Source: Dastarcus helophoroides
Lineage: Eukaryota; Arthropoda; Insecta; Coleoptera; Bothrideridae
Reading direction: 5' to 3'
NCBI GenBank assembly: GCA_028583605.1
Contig: CM053327.1
Location: 43,886,559 to 43,950,558, forward strand
DNA length: 64,000 bases
Positions 1 to 12,285 of the stretch are shown in pieces; the stretch's first letter is position 1; every line of letters begins with the position of its first letter. Below the pieces are notes generated by a model that saw nothing but the letters and a program-made list of their open reading frames with translations, ran no database searches and was not told where the DNA came from. The position numbers were made by a program, and so were the translations under genes.

Positions 1-1338
1 CTTTTGCTTCTCCTTCTTCTTCTTTTTCTTCTTCTGCTTCTGCCCCTTCTCCTTCTTCTTCTCTTGCTCCTTCTTCTTCTCCTTTTCCTTCTCCTGCTCT
101 TTCTTATTCTTCTTCCCGTTTTTCTTATTCTTCTTCTTCTTCTCCTCCTCCTCTTTCCTTTCTTCTTCTTCTGCTTCTGTTCTTTCTCCTCCTCCTTCTT
201 CTTCTCCTTCTCCTTCTTTGTCTGCTTCTGTTCCTTCTTCTTCTCCTTTTCCTCCTTCTTCTTCTCATTCTTCTTCGTGTTCTTCTTCTTCTTCTCCTCC
301 TTCTCCTCCTCCTTTTCTTCTTCTTTTTCTTATTCTGCTCTTTTCCCTTCTTCTTTTCCTTGTCCTGCTCCTTCTTCTCCTTCTTGTTCTTCTTCTTCTC
401 CTTCTTCTTCTCCTTCTCCCCTTCTTCTTCTCCTTATTCTTCTTCTGCTTCCGCTCCTTCTCCTTTTTCTTCTCCTGCTCCTTCTTCTTTTTCTTCTACT
501 TTTCCCCCTTCTTCAATTCCTTCTTCTTCTTCTTTTTCTTTTTCTTCTTCTTCTTCTCTTCTTCTTCTTCTTCTTCTCCTTCTTCTCCTTTTTTCTTCTG
601 CTTCTTTTCCTTCTCCTGCTCCTTCTTATTCTTCTTTTCGTTCTTTTTCCTCTTCTCCTTCTTCTTCTGCTCCTCCTCTTCCTCCTTTTTTCTTCTTCTT
701 TTTTTTCTTCTTATGCTTTTGCTCCTTCTCCTTCTCCTTTTCCTTATTTTGCTCCTTCTTCTTTTTTTTCTCCTCCTTTTCCTCTTTCTTCTCTCCTTCT
801 TCTTCTGCTTCTGCTCCTTCTTCTTCTTCTTCTTTTCCTTCTCCTGATTCTTCTTATTCTTATTCTTGTTCTTCTTCTTCTTTTTCTCCTCCTCCTTTTT
901 TTCTTCTTCTTATGCTTCTGCTCCTTCTCCTTTTCCTTACTCTGCTCCTTCCTTCTTCTTCTTCTTCTTTTCCTTCTCCTGATTCTTCTTATTCTTGTTC
1001 TTCCTCTTGTTTTTCTTCTTCTCCTCCTCTTGCCTCTTCTTCTTCTCCCGCTTCTGCTCCTTCTCCTTTTACTTATCCTGATTCCCCTTCTTCTTCTTCT
1101 TCTTCTTCTTCTTCTCCTTCTTCTCCTTCTCATCCTTCGCCTTCTTCTCTTCCTTCTCCTCCCCCTCCCCTTCCTTCTTCTTCTTCTTCTTCTTCTTCTT
1201 CTTCTTCTTCTTCTTCTTCTTCTTCTGCTTCTGCTCCTTCTCCTTCCCCTTCTTCTTTTCCTTCTTCTGCTCTTTTTCCTTCTTCTGCTTTTTCTTCTTC
1301 ATCTTCTTCTTTTTCTTCTTCTGCTTCTTTGTCGTCGT
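1..1338. repeat. Homopyrimidine (CTT/CCT)-rich tract
   Basis: The + strand is almost entirely C and T, built from TTC/CTT triplets with interspersed TCC and occasional TGC. The purest stretch is about 1172-1225, in TTC. It is an imperfect microsatellite that starts at or before the window edge. Its long open frames in several phases (Leu/Phe/Ser-rich on +, Lys/Glu/Arg-rich on -) follow from the low complexity and are not genes. Such tracts can form triplex (H-DNA) structures; that is family knowledge, not shown here. Confidence 0.95.
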
Positions 1339-2154
1339 CGCCTACATTAGAGCATAGAGGTTGATGGTACGGAAGGTCAAATTTTGAAGTTGATTTGGTA
1401 ACGTAGACTGATTGCTTTAAGGCGAATATTTCACCCTTTACATCGAAATGTTCCCCAAATAAAATATACGAATTTGCAGTCGAGCCAGCATAAGACAAAT
1501 ACCCCCAGGCAAAGACGGAGCCAGCGAAAGATTTCATTTTTAAGGGCAAATGCAGCGAAATGCGGAAAAACGAAATCATATTAAATAAATAAATCCCCCA
1601 AAAACTCTCATATAACACTGATATGATATACGAGATTGTCAAAATGAAATAGGACGAGAATATCCCTGCTTAAGCGGAAAGATGTACGAGAGTCTTGTTT
1701 CATTTAAAATTACTCTTTTAGCGAACTATGGGGAAGTGCAATATCTTTTCTGCAGTTTTTTTTAGTTCCGAAAAGATAAAACAAAACGTTATACGTTTTC
1801 CAGAGAAGAGTGCTGCAAAGTATAACTACTTCCACGTGAAACGTAACTTCGTGTCGAGAATTATGCATAGTCCTGCATAAATTTTGAAATGTAATACTTT
1901 TTTTTAACATGAATACCTTTGTTAATGCAAACCGTGCCTAATGTAAGATGGTGCTCTTTGGAACTTGAACTGAAGTTATGATTTGTTCACCGGTCAATTG
2001 CTTTTCTAATTTTTTTTCAAATTTCTATCAGACGTTACTAACAATGTTACCTATACGCTTGCAAAATTAAAAGACATGTGCCGGTGCCGAAGTCGAGATA
2101 TTTAATGTCAAACATACGATTATGAACATGTAAAATATACATGAAGAACGTTTT
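1339..2154. other. Non-coding AT-rich sequence
   Basis: No repeat, RNA or convincing exon is seen. The reading frames are short and interrupted. A minus-strand frame running from here into the CTT tract is not credible because its C-terminal half is low-complexity Glu. Confidence 0.5.
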
Positions 2155-2310
2155 TGAATAGATTTTAATGTATCGCAGCCGAAATGGGATTTCGATGCTT
2201 CATTCCGCAGGTTAGGGAAACATCTTGAAGTAATGGCAACATAGCAGCTTCACTCCCATATGCCTTAGATCAAAGCTGCGTAGCGTACTTTTTTCGCAAG
2301 TGTTAGCCTT
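2155..2310 (-). repeat. Dispersed repeat family C, copy 1 (truncated)
   Basis: In reverse complement it carries the family core TTACTTCAAGATGTTTCCCT followed by AATGAAGCATCGAAATC. The same core recurs at about 2560, 12065, 27716 and 45424. This copy lacks the middle of the downstream half compared with copy 2, about 200 bp away. No coding capacity is visible. It is probably a non-autonomous mobile element of unknown class. Confidence 0.75.
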
Positions 2311-2357
2311 CCTTAACTATAAATCAGAAATGTCACATCAAGGACTGTACTTTTCGA

Positions 2358-2650
2358 AAAGATTTCAATTTATTGCAACCAAACCTTTCCATAGATTTTG
2401 ATAAAAAATCAGTATATTATGTAGAATAATATTGCGAATGAAATAGTAAAATACGAGAATTTCTAGCAGTGCCGCTTTTACGTAATCGCAATCTAAAGGA
2501 ATTGCCGGAATGAAGCATCTCACGGAACTTCGATGTTTCATTCCGCACGTTCGGGAAATATCTTGAAGTAATGGCAACATAGCAGCTGCATTACTCCTTG
2601 TAGATGCCCTTGGCGAAAGTTTCGTTGCGTAAATTTTTCGCATATGGAAA
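2358..2650 (-). repeat. Dispersed repeat family C, copy 2
   Basis: In reverse complement it runs from the CTTTCGCCAAGGGC region through the TTACTTCAAGATATTTCCC core to the 3' portion ending TATGGAAAGGTTTGGTTGC, then ATAAATTGAAATC. That 3' portion matches the copy at 12040-12285, so this pair defines the 3' half of the family. No protein is encoded. Confidence 0.8.
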
Positions 2651-2998
2651 GCGATTTGAAGATTTCTATTACTGTATCCACGTTCCAGTTTATGCTAAAA
2701 ATCGACTGTGGTGACAGTCTGCCGCTTACGTCTTGCTATACGCAGCATAGATCTAACGTTCTGAAAACTTTTAGCTACGATGAAGTTATAACTGGTGTAA
2801 CTAACACGACTTCGTTTTACATATGTGTGGTCTTCTAAATTTCAATTTTGATTTTCTCGTTTTCTGTGCAAGCTAACTAATGTCAAGTTGTTTCACGCTA
2901 AACCAGAGCGCCCAACATCAATCAAACAGGCATTAAATCGGGCATCTGTCGCTTTTTCAATCCGGATTCCTTGAAACCCAATCAGAATTCATAATCCG

Positions 2999-3290
2999 TT
3001 AATTCGCCTCACCCTCGCAGGCCATAATTGACAAGTTTAATCCGAGATCCACTGTAGAGAAGTTCACGGTGTCGGCCGTGGAATTCCCCCAACGCCGTCG
3101 ACCGCGGTAGGTATTCCAGGCGCACGTTCCGCGTCCGAAAGGAGCGCGTTCCCTCTTTAGTGTATCGTGCCTCGCACAGCATCCCTTCAGTGTTATCATC
3201 GCCACCTTTGCGAATGCTTCACGCCCTTCTGCATGCCTAAAGTCACGCGGTTCGCGAACGTGTTTCATTTATTTCGCGTTATGCCTTCCA
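2999..3290. other. CpG-rich patch of unknown function
   Basis: About 290 bases are clearly richer in G+C and CpG (GTCGACCGCGG, TTCCGCGTCCG, CACGCGGTTCGCG) than the AT-rich surroundings. An 89-codon minus-strand frame is open through it, but I recognise no domain and its composition alone could leave it open. Possible readings are a regulatory element, an old exon or a fragment of an unseen repeat. The sequence does not decide between them. Confidence 0.35.
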
Positions 3291-3537
3291 GTCACATTAT
3301 TTTTGTCAGTTAAATTTTTGCCACGAGTCTCGGGTGGTCGTGATGTGCTTTCTTATTAGGTGGAATGGCGAACATAAAGAAAATTTAAATAAATTTGGTA
3401 AAAACTTATGTTATTCGTTTCGCGCTTGTAAACGACCATATTATTTTACATGTTTCTTAGGGGGTTGTTTTTTGCCGTACCCGTGATTTGCTTGGAACTG
3501 GTAACAATTTATGTTCAATTAAAAAATGAAAAAAAGT

Positions 3538-4230
3538 TAAAATTTCCAAAAACAGTTTTTATTTCTTTGAATTGTTCAAATTTAGACATACTATTGACTT
3601 TTCGAAAAAACAATTGACATTTTTAAGAAATACATCTCTCGAAATTTCGAGAGATGTATTTTCGCTGCTTTCATTAAAATTTAGGCCAAATTATGAGAAA
3701 ATGAAGAAATTTTGAGAAAAAATACGTACCTCACAGAAGATAAATTTCGACAAAAGCGTTGAAACTTTAAAAACGCTTTTAACGTAATTCTTTCGTGATA
3801 AAATTTTGAGAAAAAAAAATCGAAATTTCTATAAAACATACAAATTTTGAGCAAAAGGTAAAAAATTGCAGATATATGAACGATTAAATAAGAGAAGTTT
3901 CAAAACTTTGAGAAAAAGACATATTTTGAGAAACAAATCGATTGCAGAATTTCAGTCGAATTTCTGGAAAAGTGAAGTCATTTCTAAAAGATCGACGAAT
4001 TTAAAAAACTCGAAATTTCAAGAAGTCAAAATTTTTAGGAAAACTTGAAATTTAGGAAAAATTCGAAATCCTAGAGAAAGTTGTATTCTGAATTCTTAAA
4101 TGAAGGGTTGTCTTTTGAAGATAAAATCAGCATTTTCAAAATAAACGAATTTCGAAAAAAATTTAAAATTTTGGGAAAACGACTAATTTTGAAATAAAAA
4201 TCAAAATTTCTGGAACAAAGTTCTGCCGGC
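3538..4230. repeat. Degenerate GAAATTT/CGAAA AT-rich repeat with a perfect palindrome
   Basis: The sequence is AT-rich with recurring TCGAAATTTC, TTTTGAGAAAA and GAAAAA words in irregular spacing. It is a diverged relative of the arrays at 14.1-17.2 kb. A perfect 34-bp palindrome lies at 3628-3661, centred on GAAATTTC. Confidence 0.6.
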
Positions 4231-4237
4231 TAAATAT

Positions 4238-7200
4238 ATATTCTTGCAATGGGCAGAGGAAGGTCTCCCTATGAAGTCATATTAGGGGTGTCTCCTCGAA
4301 ATGAGATATAATAAGCTGGAAACTCGTACAAACCTTCTTTTTGGCGTTCTAAAAGTTGTTTTAAAAGTCTCATAAAATTTCGTCTCTGCGTCGTAAATAA
4401 TTCAAGGTCAAAGGTAACGAAAATTTGTTTTTCATGATTATCTCGATTTCTGTAGCTGCAATGATATTAACATATATTATAAAAATTGTAGAGCACAAAA
4501 TTTGCGACATATTTTGTTTTAAACATTTTTTCATGCGCTTAACCGTTTTAGAGATAAAGGGCAGTTCTCAGCCATACATACTGTAATGCAAGGTTTTATC
4601 TCAGAATGAGGGATAATAAGGTGAAAACTCATGTAAGCCTTCATTTTGGCGAACTAAAAATTGTTTTAAAAGTCTCATAAAATCTGGTGTCTATATCGTA
4701 AATTATTTGAGATCAAAGGTCACAAAAATCGGTTTTTCACGATTATCTCGATTTCTATGGCTCGAATGATGTTAACATCCATTATAAGAATTGTAGAGCA
4801 TAAAATTTGCGACCAATTTCGTTATAAATATTTCCTTATAAGCTCAACCGTTTTTGAGATAAAGGGCAGCGCTCAGTCATACATACTGAAATTCAAGGTC
4901 AACTATGAATTTGGGTTGAATAATACCTTATGAAAAGCTATTACATTATTAATACCATTAACAATGAATAATTTGTTCAATTAACTTTGCATTAAGGTAT
5001 GTATGGCTGAACCCTGCCCTTTAGCTTAAAAACGGTTTAGCGTATGAAAAAAAGTTTAAGACAAAATTTGTCCCAAATTTTATGCTCTACAATTCTTTTG
5101 ATAGTTGTCTCAAAAGTCCCAAAATATGGTGTCTGCATCGTTAGTTATTCAAGGTCAAAGGTCGGAAAAATTGGTTTTTAGCGATTATCTCGGGTTCTAT
5201 AGCTCTGATGGCGGTAACATATATTATAAAAATTGTAGAGCATAAAATTTGCGACATATTTTGTTTTAAACATTTTTTCATGCGCTCAACCGTTTTAGAG
5301 ATAAAGGGCAGTTCTCAGCCATACATACTGTAATGCAAGGTTTTATCTCAGAATGAGGGATAAAAAGGTGGAAACTCATGTAAGCCTTCATTTTGGCGAA
5401 CTAAAAATTGTTTCAAAAGTCTCATAAAATATGGTGTCTAGATCGTAAATTATTTAAGATCAAAGGTTACAAAAATCGGTTTTTCGCGATTATCTCGATT
5501 TCTATGGCTCGAATGATGTTAACATCCATTATAAGAATTATAGAGCATAAAATTTGCGACAAATTTCGTTATAAACATTTCCTTATAAGCTTCACCGTTT
5601 TTGAGGTAAAGGGCAGCGCTCAGTCATACATACTGAAATTCAAGGTCAACTATGAACCTGGGATGAATAATACCTTATATAAAGCTATTACATTATTAAT
5701 ACCTTTAACAATGAATAATTTGTTTAATTAACTTTGCATTAAGGTATGTATGGCTGAACCCCGCCCTTTAGCTTAAAAACGGTTTAGCGTATGAAAAAAA
5801 GTTTAAGGCAAAATTTGTCCCAAATTTTATGCTCTACAATTCTTTTGATAGTTGTCTCAAAAGTCCCAAAATATGGTGTCTGCGTCGTTAGTTCTTCAAG
5901 GTCAAAGGTCCGAAAAATTGGTTTTTAGCGATTATCTCGGGTTCTATAGCTCCGATGGCGGTAACATATATTATAAAAATTGTAGAGCATAAAATTTGCG
6001 ACATATTTTGTTTTAAACATTTTTTCATGCGCTCAACCGTTTTAGAGATAAAGGGCAGTTCTCAGCTATACATGCTGTAATGCAAGGTTTTATCTCAGAA
6101 TGAGAGATAATAAGGTGAAAACTCGTATAAGCCTTCATTTTGGCGCACTAAAAATTGTTTCAAAAGTCTGATAAATTTTGGTGTCTAGATCGTAAATTAT
6201 TTAAGGTCAAAGGTCACAAAAATCGGTTTTTCGCGATTATTTCGATTTCTGTGGCTCAAAGGAGGTTAACATCTATTAGAAGAATTGTAGAGCATAAAAT
6301 TTGCGACAAATTTCGTTATAAATATTTCCTTATAAGCTCAACCGTTTTTGAGATAAAGGGCAGCTCTCAGCCATACATACTGTAATGCAACCGTGAATCC
6401 CTGTAGAAAATACCTTGTATTAAATCATTAATATCAATAGTAATGAATAATTTGTCCTATTGGTTTTGCATTACGGTTATGTATGGCTGAGCACTACCCC
6501 TTATTGCAAAAACGGTTGAGTGTATAAAAAAATTTTTAAAACAAAATTTGTTGCAAATTTTATGCTCTACAATTTTTATAATAGATGTTACCGCCATCGG
6601 AGCTATAGAACCCGAGATAATCGCTAAAAACCATTTTCTCTGATCTTCGACTTTGAATAACTTACGACGCAAATGCGAGATTTTATAAGACTTTTGAAAA
6701 AACTTTTAAAAAACCAAAATAAATGTTTATACAAGCTTTGAGCTCATTACCTCTCATTCCGAGATTGACCCATTCTTTTTGCTCAAGTGACTGTATGGTC
6801 CAGCCATATTAGGAGCTTTTTCTCAGAGTGAGGAACAATAAGGTGGAAACTCGTATAAGCCTTCATTTTGGCGTTCTAAAAATTGTCTCAAAAGTCTCAT
6901 AAAATCTGCTCTCTAGATCGTAAATTATTCAAGGTCAAAGGTCACAAAAATCGGTTTTTGACGATTATCTCGATTTCTGTAGCTTGAATGATGTTAATAT
7001 CTATTATAAGAATTGTAGAGCATAAAATTTGCGACAAATTTTGTTATAAATATTTCTTTATAAGCTTCACCGTTTTTGAGATAAAGGGCAGCTCTCAGCC
7101 ATACATACTGTAATGCAAGGTCAACCACCAATCTCGGTTGAATAATACCTTGTATAAAGTTATTAAATCAGTAATATAATTAACAATGAATAATTTGTTC

Positions 7201-8100
7201 AATGGACCCTGCATTAGAGTATGTATGGCTGAACGCTGCCCTTTATTTCAAAAAGGGTTGAGCGCATGAAAAAAAGTTTAGAAAAAAATTTGTCCCAAAT
7301 GTTATGCTCTACAATTATTTTAATAGTTCTCTCAAAAGTTTCCCAAAATCAGGTCTCTGTGTCGTACATTATTCAAGGTCAACAGTAACAAAAATCTGTT
7401 TTTCGTGGTTATCTCGGTTTCTGCAGCTGCAATGATGTTAACATCTATATTAAAAATTGAAGAGCATAAAATTTGCGACATATTTTGTTTCAAACATTTT
7501 TTCATACTCTCAATTGTTTTCGAGATAAAGGGCTGCTCTCAACCATACATACTCTAATGCAAGGTCAAACACCAATCTCGGTTGAATAATACCTTGCATA
7601 AAGTTGTTAAATCATGTTAACAATGAATAATTTGTTCAATGGACCCCGCATTACAATATGTATGGCTGAAGGCTGCCCTTTATCTCAAAAACGGTTGAGC
7701 GTATGAAAAAATGTTTAAGGGAAAATTTGTCCCAAATTTTATGCTCTACGATTCTTTTAATAGTTGTCTCAAAAGCCTCATAAAATCTGTTGTCTAGATG
7801 GTAAATTATTCAAGATCAAAGGTCACAAAAATCGGTTTTTCGCGATTATTTCGATTTCTGTGTCTCAAAGGAGGTTAACATCTATTATAAGAATTGTAGA
7901 GCATAAAATTTGCGACAAATTTTGTAATAAATATTTCCTTATAAGCTCAACCGTTTTTGAGATAAAGGGCACCGCTCAGCCATACATACTGTAATGCAAG
8001 GTCAACCATGAATCTTGGTTGAATAATACCTTGTATAAAGTTATTACATCATTAATATTATTAACAATGAACAATTTCTTCCACTAACCTTGCATTAAGA
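4238..8100. repeat. Complex satellite, about 747-bp higher-order unit with inverted halves
   Basis: The motif TAGAGCATAAAATTTGCGAC recurs, with cognate points at about 4485, 4790, 5232, 5540, 5985 and 6290. Matching sites about 747 bp apart (for example 5408 and 6155) show a two-subunit higher-order repeat in the 4.6-6.4 kb part. Each unit also holds the reverse complement (CAAATTTTATGCTCTACAAT), so direct and inverted half-units alternate. The word ATGTATGGCTGA beside TGCCCTTTAT marks the inverted junctions, and about 6470-6720 is a fully inverted segment. The recurrent 60-107-codon frames are repeat translations, not genes. Confidence 0.85.
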
Positions 8101-10610
8101 TATCTGCGGCTGAACGCTGCCCTTTATCTTAAAAACGGTTTAGTGTATAAAAAAAAATTTTAAAACAAAATTTGTCCCAAATTTTATGCTCTACCATTTT
8201 TTTAAGTTGTCTCAAAAGTCTCATAAAATCTGGTATCTGCGTCGTAAATTATTCAAGGTCAAAGGTAACAAAAATCTATTTTCGTAATTATCTCGGTTTC
8301 TGTAGCTGCAATGATGTTCACATATATAATAAAAATTGTAGAGCATAAAATTTGCCACCTATTTGGTTCCAAACATTTTTTCATCCTCTGGATTGTTTTT
8401 GAGATAAAGGGCAACTCTCAGCCATGCATGCACTAATGCAAGGTCAATCACCAATCCCGGTTGAATAATACCTGGTATAAAGTTGTTAAATCATATTAAC
8501 AATGAATAATTTGTTCAATGGACCCCGCATTACAATATGTATGGCTGAAGGCTGTCCTTTATCTCAAAAACGGCTGAGCGTACGAAAAAATGTTTAAGAG
8601 AAAATGTTTTTCAAATTTTATGCTCTACAATTCTTTTAATAGTTTTCTCAAAATTCTCATAAAATTTGGTCTTTGCGTCGTAAATTATTCAAGGTCAAAG
8701 GTAACAAAAATCTGTTTTCGTAATTATCTCGGTTTCAGTAGCTGCAATGATGTTCACATATATAATAAAAATTGTAGAGCATAAAATTTGCCACCTATTT
8801 GGTTCCAAACATTTTTTCATCCTCTCGATTGTTTTTGAGATAAAGGGCAGCTCTCAGCCATGCATACAGTAATGCAAGTTCAATCACCAATCCCGGTTGA
8901 ATAATACCTGGTATAAAGTTGTTAAATCATATTAACAATTAATAATTTGTTCAATGGACCACGCATTACAATATGTATGGCTGAACGCTGCCATTTATTT
9001 CAAAAACGGCTGAGCGTACGAAAAAATGTTCAAGAGAAAATTTGTTTCAAATTTTATGCTCTCCAATTCTTTTAATAGTTTGCTCAAAAGTCTCATAAAA
9101 TTTGATCTCTGCGTCGTAAATTATTCAAGGTCAAAGGTAACAAAAATCTGTTTTCGTGATTATCTCGGTTTCTGTAGCTGCAATGATGTTCACATTTATA
9201 ATAAAAATTGTAGAGCATAAAATTTGCCACCTATTTGGTTCCAAACATTTTTTCACCCTCTCGATTGTTTTTGAGATAAAGGGCAGCTCTCAGCCATACA
9301 TACAATAATGCAAGGTCAATCACCAATCCCGGTTGAATAATACCTGTTATAAAGTTGTTAAATCATATTAACAATTAATAATTTGTTCAATGGACCCCGC
9401 ATTACAATATGTATGGCTGAACGCTGCCCTTTATCTCAAAAACGGCTGAGCGTACGAAAAAATGTTTGAAGAGAAAATTTGTTTCAAATTTTATGCTCTA
9501 CAATTCTTTTAATAGTTTGCTCAAAAGTCTCATAAAATTTGGTCTCTGCGTCGTAAATTATTCAAGGTCAAAGGTAACAAAAATCTGTTTTCGTGATTAT
9601 CTCGGTTTCTGTAGCTGCAATGATGTTCACATATATAATAAAAATTGTAGAGCATAAAATTTGCCACCTATTTGGTTCCAAACATTTTTTCATCCTCTGG
9701 ATTGTTTTTGAGATAAAGGGCAGCTCTCAGCCATACATACAGTAATGCAAGGTCAATCACCAATCCCGGTTGAATAATACCTAGTATAAAGTTGTTAAAT
9801 CATATTAACAATGAATAATTTGTTCAATGGACCCCGCATTACAATATGTGTGGCTGAACGCTGCCCTTTATTTCAAAAACGGCTGAGCGTACGAAAAAAT
9901 GTTTAAGAGAAAATTTGTTTCAAATTTTATGCTCTACAATTCTTTTAATAATTTTCTTAAAAGTCTCATAAAATTTGGTCTCTGCGTCGTAAATTATTCA
10001 AGGTCAAAGGTAACAAAAATCTGTTTTCGTAATTATCTCGGTTTCTGTAGCTGCAATGATGTTCACATATATAATAAAAATTGTAGAGCATAAAATTTGC
10101 CACCTATTTGGTTCCAAACATTTTTTCATCCTCTGGATTGTTTTTGAGATAAAGGGCAGCTCTCAGCCATACATACAGTAATGCAAGATCAATCACCAAT
10201 CCCGGTTGAATAATACCTAGTATAAAGTTGTTAAATCATATTAACAATGAATAATTTGTTCAATGGACCCTGCATTACAATATGTATGGCTGAAGGCTGT
10301 CCTTTATCTCAAAAACGGCTGAGCGTACGAAAAAATGTCTAAAAGAAAATTTGTTTCAAATTTTATGCTCTACAATTCTTTTAATAGTTTTCTCAAAAGT
10401 CTCATAAAATTTGGTTTCTGCGTCGTAAATTATTCAAGGTCAAGTTCCCAAAAAACGGTTTTTTGCGACTATCTCGGTTTGTTTAGCTCCAATGATGTTA
10501 ACATCCATTATAAGAATTGTAGAGCATAAAATTTGCGACAAATTTTGTTCTAAGCATTTTTTCATACGCTCAATAGTTCGTGAGAAAAAGGGCAGCGCTT
10601 GATCTTACAT
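8101..10610. repeat. Complex satellite, about 436-bp tandem unit
   Basis: Five successive copies start at about 8590, 9026, 9463, 9899 and 10335, a spacing of 433-440 bp. Each unit is an imperfect inverted dimer. One half reads ATGTATGGCTGAACGCTGCC…CAAATTTTATGCTCTACAAT and the other is its reverse complement, joined by AGGTCAAAGGTAACAAAAAT and CACCAATCCCGGTTGAATAA spacers. These copies are more homogeneous than those upstream, consistent with more recent local amplification. The identical 63-64-codon frames in each unit are by-products. Confidence 0.9.
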
Positions 10611-10925
10611 GACAGTATGTATGGCTGAGCACTGCCCTTTATTTCAAAAACGGGTGAGCGTATAAAAAAATGTTTGAAACAAAAGTTGTTGCAAATTTTA
10701 TGCTCTACAATTTTTATAAAAAGTATTAACATCATTGCAGCTACAGAGATAATCGCGAAAAACCGATTTTTGTGACCTTTCCCTTTGAATAACTTACAAC
10801 GCAGACACGAGATCTTATAAGACTTTTGAGACAACTTTTAAAATGCCAAAATAAAAGTGTGTACGAATTTCCAGCTTATTACTTCTGATTCCGAGGTTGA
10901 CCCCTTTTTTTGTTTAAGTAATTGT
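10611..10925 (-). repeat. Terminal inverted copy of the 4.2-10.6 kb satellite
   Basis: Here the satellite reads in the opposite sense (GCAAATTTTATGCTCTACAA, then TCGCGAAAAACCGATTTTTG). It resembles the inverted segment at 6470-6720 and closes the satellite domain just before element D1. Confidence 0.75.
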
Positions 10926-10944
10926 ACTAAATATCAACTTTTAG

Positions 10945-11128
10945 AATGGAACGGACTGGTCCTTGGTTATCTTCAAAAATTTTCCTGAAACCAAAGAAGA
11001 TTAAAAACACAAAAAAATTGTGATAGTAAGGCATCTCTCTGAAGATGATAGCTTGGCTACCGAAACGCGTTAGAGCAACCTTTGTTGTATTTTTTAATCT
11101 TTCTGTTTTAGGAAACAAGATTTGTATT
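10945..11128 (+). mobile_element. Short element D, copy 1 (inverted-dimer form)
   Basis: The right half begins CTCTCTGAAGATGATAGCTT, followed by a hairpin (GATAGC / GCTACC), GAAACGCGTTAGAGCAACC, a T-rich stretch and TTGTATTTCAA. The left half (10945-11030) is the reverse complement of the 3' part of the same element (GGAACGGACTGGTCCTTGG). The 11-bp direct repeat TCAACTTTTAG stands at 10934-10944 and 11129-11139, consistent with a target-site duplication, although its TCAA could partly belong to the element end. There is no coding capacity, so any mobility must depend on another element. Confidence 0.75.
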
Positions 11129-11140
11129 TCAACTTTTAGT

Positions 11141-11680
11141 TAACAAACCCAAGAATTCCGTTGTGACCCACATATCCAAATAGGCGCGATTTAGATTTGC
11201 ATGCATCCCATCCTTTGTGGTACCTGCCCGTGCTGGCTCGTGAAAACGTAACATTGACAACATGAATAAATTCTTTGTTGGGTTTCTAGAAATTAAATTG
11301 TTGGAATGCCAAGACTCCGGTAAATAAAGTAGTTTTCAGTTTAATGTAAACCAAACAGTCGTATCCGCACGAGACCGGCTTTTCACCACTTGGGGGCCCC
11401 AATAAGGCTTTTTATATTCAGAAAATGGCCTTCCTTAGTTTGATTCGTTCCCTGTTTTCTCAACGATGCAGTTTAGGCAAATGATGTAGAAACATTGACA
11501 AACTTTTTCCATATCTTATAATCAATTTGTATTTGGGGAACGGAATAGTTTTATGGAAAATCCATTGTGTATATCAATAATTCAAAAAAAGGTAAATTCT
11601 TGGACGAAGGTGCGAAAGAAGTTCTTAATATTCATGATATAAAATACCAAGTAAACAAATTACAATAATGATTTTTTTTG
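11141..11680. other. Non-coding sequence without recognised features
   Basis: Apparently unique AT-rich DNA. No splice-flanked open frame, RNA gene or repeat is seen. Confidence 0.45.
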
Positions 11681-11714
11681 GTGGAACGGGTCCTTGGTTA
11701 TCTGCAAAAATTGA
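11681..11714 (-). repeat. Element D fragment
   Basis: GGAACGGGTCCTTGGTTATC followed by TGCAAAAATTG matches the reverse complement of the 3' end of element D (compare 10947 and 17208). Nothing else of the element is present. Confidence 0.6.
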
Positions 11715-11759
11715 TGTAAAAATTTTGTTTATTTGTAATATTTCTCACATTTTGACATT

Positions 11760-12032
11760 ATTCTAATGCACAGACCAATAGGTGTGAACATTTATTAGAT
11801 TCGAAGTTTGGAAACCAAATACCGGTTTCGATCTCGTTAGATCTCGTCATGGTATATCCAACTCGAATGCTAACAAATGTTCCGACAAGTAAGTACTAAA
11901 ACATTCACAGACGTCAAGCGAGTGACTCTTAGTACTGCCACCTATTGGTCCATAGAGAAACTATGGCCATCGCCAACAATGTCGTATGCAAGTAGAATGC
12001 ATCTACTTGCATCTGACATTATTGTTAAAATT
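11760..12032 (+). mobile_element. Dispersed repeat family E, copy 1
   Basis: It begins with the terminal motif CTAATGCACAGACCAATAG, continues through GAACATTTATTAG, GTATATCCAACTCGAATGC and ACAAGTAAGTACTAAA, and includes the small hairpin GGTCCATAGAGAAACTATGG. It then reaches TGTCGTATGCAAGTAGAAT. The same order appears at 55411-55770, and parts of it at 47765-48062. It looks like a non-autonomous element; I see no transposase. Family-C sequence follows almost directly, so the two may be nested. Confidence 0.75.
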
Positions 12033-12039
12033 GTTACAA

Positions 12040-12285
12040 GGTTACAGGTGACTAGTAGAGCTTGTTGCTATTACTTCAAGATGTTTCCCTAACATACAGA
12101 AAGGAACATCAAAGTATCGTTAGATGTATAATTTTGGATTACGATTTCGCAAAAATGGTGCCGATAGAAATCCTCATATTTTACTATTTCGTTTGAGATA
12201 TCATCCTACATAATATACTACTTTTTTATCAAAATCTATGGAAAGGTTTGGTCGCAATAAAATGAAATCTCTTCGAAGACATTCT
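12040..12285 (+). repeat. Dispersed repeat family C, copy 3
   Basis: It contains ATTACTTCAAGATGTTTCCC, a diverged AAGCATCG-like segment, then AATCCTCATATTTTACTATT and the 3' end AATCTATGGAAAGGTTTGGT. It is colinear with copy 2 in the opposite orientation and with copy 4 at 27555. This copy keeps the 3' end that is lost or interrupted in other copies. Confidence 0.75.

Noticed and set aside
4..1350. Long Leu/Phe/Ser-rich and Lys/Glu-rich open frames
   Set aside because: They are translations of a homopyrimidine microsatellite, open in several frames on both strands, with no domain content.
5408..10093. Family of small 60-107-codon genes with similar peptides
   Set aside because: The peptides recur with each satellite unit, and the inverted half-units give mirror frames on the other strand.
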